In this document: one piece after another, positions 60,089-64,000 of the stretch
How positions within the stretch are numbered: the first letter of the stretch is position 1
Layout: each line of letters starts with the position of its first letter
The notes under the pieces: generated by a model
Databases searched by the model: none
What the model saw: only the letters and a program-made list of their open reading frames with translations
Told to the model about the DNA's origin: nothing
Assembly: GCF_003437535.1 (NCBI RefSeq)
Contig: NZ_QSQT01000014.1
Coordinates: 1-64,000 of the forward strand
Length of the DNA stretch: 64,000 bases
Origin: Phocaeicola plebeius
GTDB taxonomy: Bacteria > Bacteroidota > Bacteroidia > Bacteroidales > Bacteroidaceae
Direction: 5' to 3'
Made by a program: the position numbers and the translations under genes

Positions 60089-61369
60089 TTACACAAACTT
60101 TACCTTCATTTTTATGACCAACCGCGTCTCTGGCATCACTCTGAAACGATTATCTACCCGTTCATTGACGAGCCACACGATGCGGTCGCCATCACACACC
60201 ACCCACTGACGCTCTTTCTCAAAACGGGAAAACTTTTTGTCACGCAAATAATTACGTACCGATTTAAAGCCTTTCATTCCAAATGGAATAAATTTGTCGC
60301 CCGACTGCCACTTGCGTAAAGTCAATTCCCCATGTACCATTGACGCATCGATATACGCTTCCTCATTAGTATGGGGTACTAAAAAATCGGTATCCACTTC
60401 CATTCTCTCCACACACAATTCGGGCTGAGGTTCTACTTCACCTGACGGACGACGTATCAACCGATCACGATCTATCAGTAACGTCCATTCGCGGCTGTGA
60501 AACATCCGCCCTGATTCTCCATGCAACGCACGAAACACATCACTTACCTGTGCCGCATTGAAACCCAAGGGGTATAGCAGTTCAAAAAGCAGATTCTGTG
60601 CGCCCGGCTCCCTGCACAAGGTAGGAATATTAATAGTTTCTCCATCAGGCATTACCCGTTTCCTGGCTGCTTGTATGGCCTCCTGATACACTTGCGCCAC
60701 ATCAGCCAACCTGCGTGCGGTTTCCACAATCGTATCACTCACTGACGGATTGATGGTTTCCAGCATCGGAATCACATTCAGACGAAGCTTGTTGCGCACA
60801 AACTCATCCTGCAGGTTAGTGCTGTCTGTCACATAATCCTGTCCCAACGAAGAAAGATAGTCCAAAATCTCCGCACGACTTACACACAGTAACGGGCGCA
60901 CTACCTCTCCATTCACCGGGCGGATGCCTTGCAAGCCATTGATGCCTGTTCCTCGCACCAGGTTGAGCAGAAAAGTTTCCACACTATCATCACGGTGATG
61001 TGCTACAGCCACTACCTTTGCTCCGCATTCCTGCCGCAATTTTGCGAACCAGTCATAACGCAACTCACGGGCCGCCATCTCGACCGATACATTATGAGAA
61101 GCTGCATAAGCGTTTGTATCAAAATGAATCACATGCAAAGGCACTCCTAAGCTTTCAGCCAATGCCCGCACAAAACGCTCATCGCGCACCGACTCTTCTC
61201 CCCGAAGATGGAAATTGCAATGAGCCGCCTCACATACATAACCCAAACGCAGAAGCACTCGCAACAGAGCCACCGAGTCGGCCCCGCCGCTCAATGCCAC
61301 CAGCACTTTGTTGCCAGAGCCCAACAAGTGCTTTTCTTCTATAAACTGACTGACTTTCCTTATAAACAT
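60089..61369 (-). CDS. tilS: tRNA(Ile)-lysidine synthetase
   Basis: A 426-residue enzyme that changes C34 of the CAU-anticodon tRNA-Ile to lysidine. The PP-loop SGGADS is at 27-32, followed by HCNFHLRGEESVRDERF, VAHHRDDSVETFLLNLVRGTGINGLQGI and the late substrate-binding domain (TilS_C, about 350-426; GDKFIPFGMKGFKSVRNYLRDKK). Length and motif order are normal. Essential in most bacteria. Confidence 0.95.
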   Translation of the reverse strand: MFIRKVSQFIEEKHLLGSGNKVLVALSGGADSVALLRVLLRLGYVCEAAHCNFHLRGEESVRDERFVRALAESLGVPLHVIHFDTNAYAASHNVSVEMAARELRYDWFAKLRQECGAKVVAVAHHRDDSVETFLLNLVRGTGINGLQGIRPVNGEVVRPLLCVSRAEILDYLSSLGQDYVTDSTNLQDEFVRNKLRLNVIPMLETINPSVSDTIVETARRLADVAQVYQEAIQAARKRVMPDGETINIPTLCREPGAQNLLFELLYPLGFNAAQVSDVFRALHGESGRMFHSREWTLLIDRDRLIRRPSGEVEPQPELCVERMEVDTDFLVPHTNEEAYIDASMVHGELTLRKWQSGDKFIPFGMKGFKSVRNYLRDKKFSRFEKERQWVVCDGDRIVWLVNERVDNRFRVMPETRLVIKMKVKFV

Positions 61370-61439
61370 AGTACAAACTTAGAGATAAAAAATGAAAAAG
61401 CCCCATACAGATGTCGTAATTTAAAAACATTCTAAATAG

Positions 61440-61471
61440 TTTGCAGAAAAAGATGCAATGCCCTATCTTTG
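61440..61471 (+). promoter_or_regulatory. feoAB promoter
   Basis: TTTG (61440-61443) and TATCTTTG (61464-61471) are separated by 20 nt, a full Bacteroidota promoter 27 bp before the feoAB ATG. Confidence 0.8.
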
Positions 61472-61475
61472 CATC
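61452..61475 (+). promoter_or_regulatory. Inverted repeat overlapping the feoAB -7 box, candidate operator
   Basis: GATGCAA (61452-61458) and TTGCATC (61469-61475) are perfect inverted repeats 10 bp apart; the right arm overlaps the -7 box. This is where an iron-sensing repressor (Fur- or DtxR-like) would bind to block transcription. The regulator is not in the window. Confidence 0.5.
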
Positions 61476-61497
61476 GAATTAAAACAGTGAATAAAAC

Positions 61498-63975
61498 ATG
61501 AAACTCTCTGAATTGAAAACTGGCGAAAAAGGCGTCATCATCAAAGTCCTCGGACACGGAGGATTCCGCCGTCGCATCATTGAAATGGGGTTCATTAAGG
61601 GAAAAACAGTGGAAGTGGTACTCAATGCACCGCTCAAAGACCCCATCAAATACAAAATAATGGGTTACGAAGTATCCCTCCGCCGACAGGAAGCCGATAT
61701 GATTGAAATCGTCAGCGAAGAAGAAGCACGACGTACAGCCGCCACAGATACTTACCATGAACCTATTTCGCAGGGTATCCCCGTAAGCGATGAGGTAATG
61801 AAAAACATTGCTCAGGGAAAACGACGTACCATCAATGTGGCATTGGTGGGAAATCCGAACTGCGGGAAAACCTCACTTTTCAACGTCGCTTCAGGTGGAC
61901 ACGAACACGTGGGCAACTACAGCGGTGTGACCGTAGATGCCAAAGAGGGTTTCTTTGATTTTCAAGGTTATCATTTCCGCCTGGTAGACTTGCCGGGTAC
62001 TTACTCCCTTTCGGCCTACAGTCCGGAAGAGCTCTATGTACGTAAACACATCATCGAGGAAACACCCGATGTGATTATCAACGTAGTGGACGCAGGCAAT
62101 CTGGAACGTAATCTCTACCTCACTACTCAGCTTATTGACATGAACGTACGCATGGTAGTGGCACTGAATATGTACGATGCCCTGCAGCACAGCGGCAACA
62201 AACTGAACTACCACAAGTTGAGCGAATTGTTGGGAGTACCCATGGTGCCGACGATAAGCCGTACGGGTGAAGGCATTGACAACCTGTTCCACGTCATCAT
62301 CGGCTTGTATGAAGGAGCCGACTTCATGGGGCAGAAAGAAGAAATCAAGAACGAAATTCTCCGCGACTTCCGCGAATGGCACGATGCCTATGTGCCCGGA
62401 CATAAGTATGAAGGGGCAGGCGAAGAAGACAACTTCACCGCCAAAGGTTTTATCCGCCACATCCACATCAACCACGGACCGGAAATTGAACGGAGCATCA
62501 ACAACGTAAAAAGGGAAATCAGTAAAAACGAAAATATCCGCCACAAATACTCTACCCGTTTTCTGGCCATCAAGTTGCTGGAAAACGACAAGGATATAGA
62601 GACACGCGTCATCGCTCCCCTGCCCAACGGAGCAGAAATCCTAGCTATCAGAGACAACGAAGCGACACGCCTGCGTGAGCTGGGCAACGACGACAGCGAA
62701 CAATGCATCGCCGACGCCAAATATGGCTTTATCTCAGGAGCCTTGAAGGAAACCTTCACCCAAAATAATCATGACACGGAAGCGTTTACACGAGTGGTAG
62801 ACAGCATCGTGACCAACCGTTTCTGGGGATTTCCCATTTTCTTCATCTTCCTGTATATCATGTTCGAAGGTACCTTTGTGTTGGGAGAATACCCGCAACA
62901 AGCCATTGAATGGCTCGTGGGACTTATTGCACAGGGAACAGAGACCTTCCTGAGTCCGGGCCCGCTGAAAGACCTGATTATCGACGGAATCATTGGCGGC
63001 GTAGGAGGCGTGATTGTCTTCCTGCCGAACATCCTGCTGCTCTACTTTTTCATCTCCTTTATGGAAGATTCCGGCTATATGGCACGTGCGGCCTTTATCA
63101 TGGATAAAATCATGCATAAAATGGGACTTCACGGGAAATCGTTCATCCCGCTCATCATGGGATTCGGATGTAATGTACCTGCCATCATGTCATCACGTAT
63201 CATCGAGAGCCGCAAGGCACGACTGGTCACCATGTTAGTGAACCCGCTCATGTCGTGCAGTGCCCGCCTTCCCATCTACCTGGTCATGATCGGCGCATTC
63301 TTCCCCGGCAAAGCCAGTCTGATTCTGTTGTCCATCTATGCCATCGGCATCCTGCTGGCCGTACTCATGGCCCGCATCTTCACCAAGTTCCTGGTGAAAG
63401 GCGATGACAGCCCCTTCGTGATGGAACTTCCTCCCTACCGTATGCCGACCGCCAAAGTCGTACTGCGCCACACATGGGAAAAAGGAAAGCAATACCTCAA
63501 AAAGATGGGCGGAATCATCATGGTAGCCTCCATTATCATCTGGTTCCTGGGATATTATCCTAACCACGAAGCGTACGAAACCACTGCCGAACAGCAGGAA
63601 AATTCCTATATCGGCCAGTTGGGAAAAGCCATTGAACCAGCCATCGAGCCGTTGGGATTCGACTGGAAGATGGGTATCGGTATCCTGTCGGGAATCGGAG
63701 CCAAAGAACTTGTGGTAAGTACCTTGGGAGTACTCTACACCAACGAAGACGATGTGGATACCGTCGACCTTTCCGAACGTATCCCCATCACACCGCTCGT
63801 AGCCTACGGATACATGTTGTTCGTACTGATTTACTTCCCGTGTATTGCCACCTTAGCTGCCATCAAGCAGGAATCAGGTGGATGGAAATGGGCCATCTTT
63901 GCCGCGACCTACACCACCATATTAGCCTGGCTTGTAGCATTCGGAGTCTATCAGATAGGAAGTTTATTCATCTAA
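61498..63975 (+). CDS. feoB: FeoA-FeoB fusion, ferrous iron transporter
   Basis: An 825-residue protein. Residues 1-75 are a FeoA SH3-like domain (GHGGFRRRIIEMGFIKGKTVEVV), fused through a short acidic linker to FeoB. The G-protein domain has G1 GNPNCGKTS (118-126), G3 DLPGTYSLSAYS and G4-like NMYD; the membrane part has two Gate motifs, VNPLMSCSARLPIY and GIGAKELVVSTLGVLY, and about ten membrane helices. It imports Fe2+ under anaerobic conditions. The FeoAB fusion is usual in Bacteroidota. Confidence 0.95.
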   Translation: MKLSELKTGEKGVIIKVLGHGGFRRRIIEMGFIKGKTVEVVLNAPLKDPIKYKIMGYEVSLRRQEADMIEIVSEEEARRTAATDTYHEPISQGIPVSDEVMKNIAQGKRRTINVALVGNPNCGKTSLFNVASGGHEHVGNYSGVTVDAKEGFFDFQGYHFRLVDLPGTYSLSAYSPEELYVRKHIIEETPDVIINVVDAGNLERNLYLTTQLIDMNVRMVVALNMYDALQHSGNKLNYHKLSELLGVPMVPTISRTGEGIDNLFHVIIGLYEGADFMGQKEEIKNEILRDFREWHDAYVPGHKYEGAGEEDNFTAKGFIRHIHINHGPEIERSINNVKREISKNENIRHKYSTRFLAIKLLENDKDIETRVIAPLPNGAEILAIRDNEATRLRELGNDDSEQCIADAKYGFISGALKETFTQNNHDTEAFTRVVDSIVTNRFWGFPIFFIFLYIMFEGTFVLGEYPQQAIEWLVGLIAQGTETFLSPGPLKDLIIDGIIGGVGGVIVFLPNILLLYFFISFMEDSGYMARAAFIMDKIMHKMGLHGKSFIPLIMGFGCNVPAIMSSRIIESRKARLVTMLVNPLMSCSARLPIYLVMIGAFFPGKASLILLSIYAIGILLAVLMARIFTKFLVKGDDSPFVMELPPYRMPTAKVVLRHTWEKGKQYLKKMGGIIMVASIIIWFLGYYPNHEAYETTAEQQENSYIGQLGKAIEPAIEPLGFDWKMGIGILSGIGAKELVVSTLGVLYTNEDDVDTVDLSERIPITPLVAYGYMLFVLIYFPCIATLAAIKQESGGWKWAIFAATYTTILAWLVAFGVYQIGSLFI

Positions 63976-63988
63976 AACTATTCGTAAT

Positions 63989-64000
63989 ATGGATATTCAA
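63989..64000 (+). CDS. Possible start of a small gene after feoAB, cut by the window edge
   Basis: An ATG 13 bp after the feoAB stop opens MDIQ before the window ends. Bacteroidota often have a small Cys-rich FeoB-associated membrane protein here, but four codons cannot prove it. Confidence 0.25.

Overview
The window is chromosomal DNA from a member of the Bacteroidota, most likely Bacteroidaceae (Bacteroides or Phocaeicola). Three things point there: many intergenic regions carry the Bacteroidota promoter (-7 TAnnTTTG with a TTG/TTTG -33 box about 20 nt upstream); the proteins are typical of the group (DUF4494, OMP_b-brl_3 barrels, DUF4369-thioredoxin lipoproteins, a FeoA-FeoB fusion, a 58-residue histone-H1-like protein); and coding density is high with intrinsic terminators between convergent genes. 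No rRNA, tRNA, insertion sequence, prophage or CRISPR array was seen.

Layout. 0-3.5 kb: a four-gene minus-strand operon (PNPOx-fold protein, ArgD-like aminotransferase, ThiD/PdxK-like kinase, HD hydrolase) with a GIY-YIG remnant at the edge. 3.6-9.8 kb: ammonia-forming nitrite reductase operon nrfH-nrfA-resB-ccsA-porin, convergent with a Crp/Fnr regulator. 10-18.4 kb: a class-2 dihydroorotate-dehydrogenase homologue, a six-unit 22-bp palindrome array, then the DPP-IV-like peptidase-sbcD-sbcC operon. 18.4-23.2 kb: M48 lipoprotein, glycine-zipper lipoprotein and an N-degron cluster clpS-clpA-aat. 23.2-31 kb: proS, LolC/E-like permease with an aminotransferase, a fucose-isomerase-fold protein, and DUF4494-yggS-DHODH-like. 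31-33 kb: solitary HpaII-family protein, a candidate sRNA and a degenerate palindrome array. 32.8-41.8 kb: two partly duplicated outer-membrane receptors flanking a transglutaminase-like protein, followed by a membrane-anchored TPR-HTH regulator and its short paralogue. 41.9-48.7 kb: YjbQ, an AsmA-like/GT51 fusion, lipoprotein, acyltransferase, the second six-unit palindrome array, a barrel protein and a TetR regulator. 48.9-54.5 kb: sugar-kinase-like protein, TPR protein, POT transporter, thioredoxin lipoprotein and a membrane protein. 54.5-59.6 kb: a response regulator and a 1474-residue double sensor kinase. 59.8-64 kb: histone-H1-like protein, tilS and feoAB.

Most striking are: (1) two arrays, 35 kb apart, each of exactly six 16-bp palindromes (AAACGY-N4-RCGTTT) at an invariant 22-bp pitch, with a third degenerate array; (2) a kinase with two complete sensor-kinase-like halves in one chain, one keeping the ATP-binding boxes but having Gly where the phospho-accepting His should be, the other keeping the His but with a degenerate ATPase; (3) an orphan HpaII-family protein whose predicted catalytic Lys is Arg; (4) two DHODH-fold proteins with altered orotate-binding residues; (5) paired receptor genes that are nearly identical only from promoter to N-terminal domain. 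Functional claims rest on motif recognition by eye; no database search was possible.
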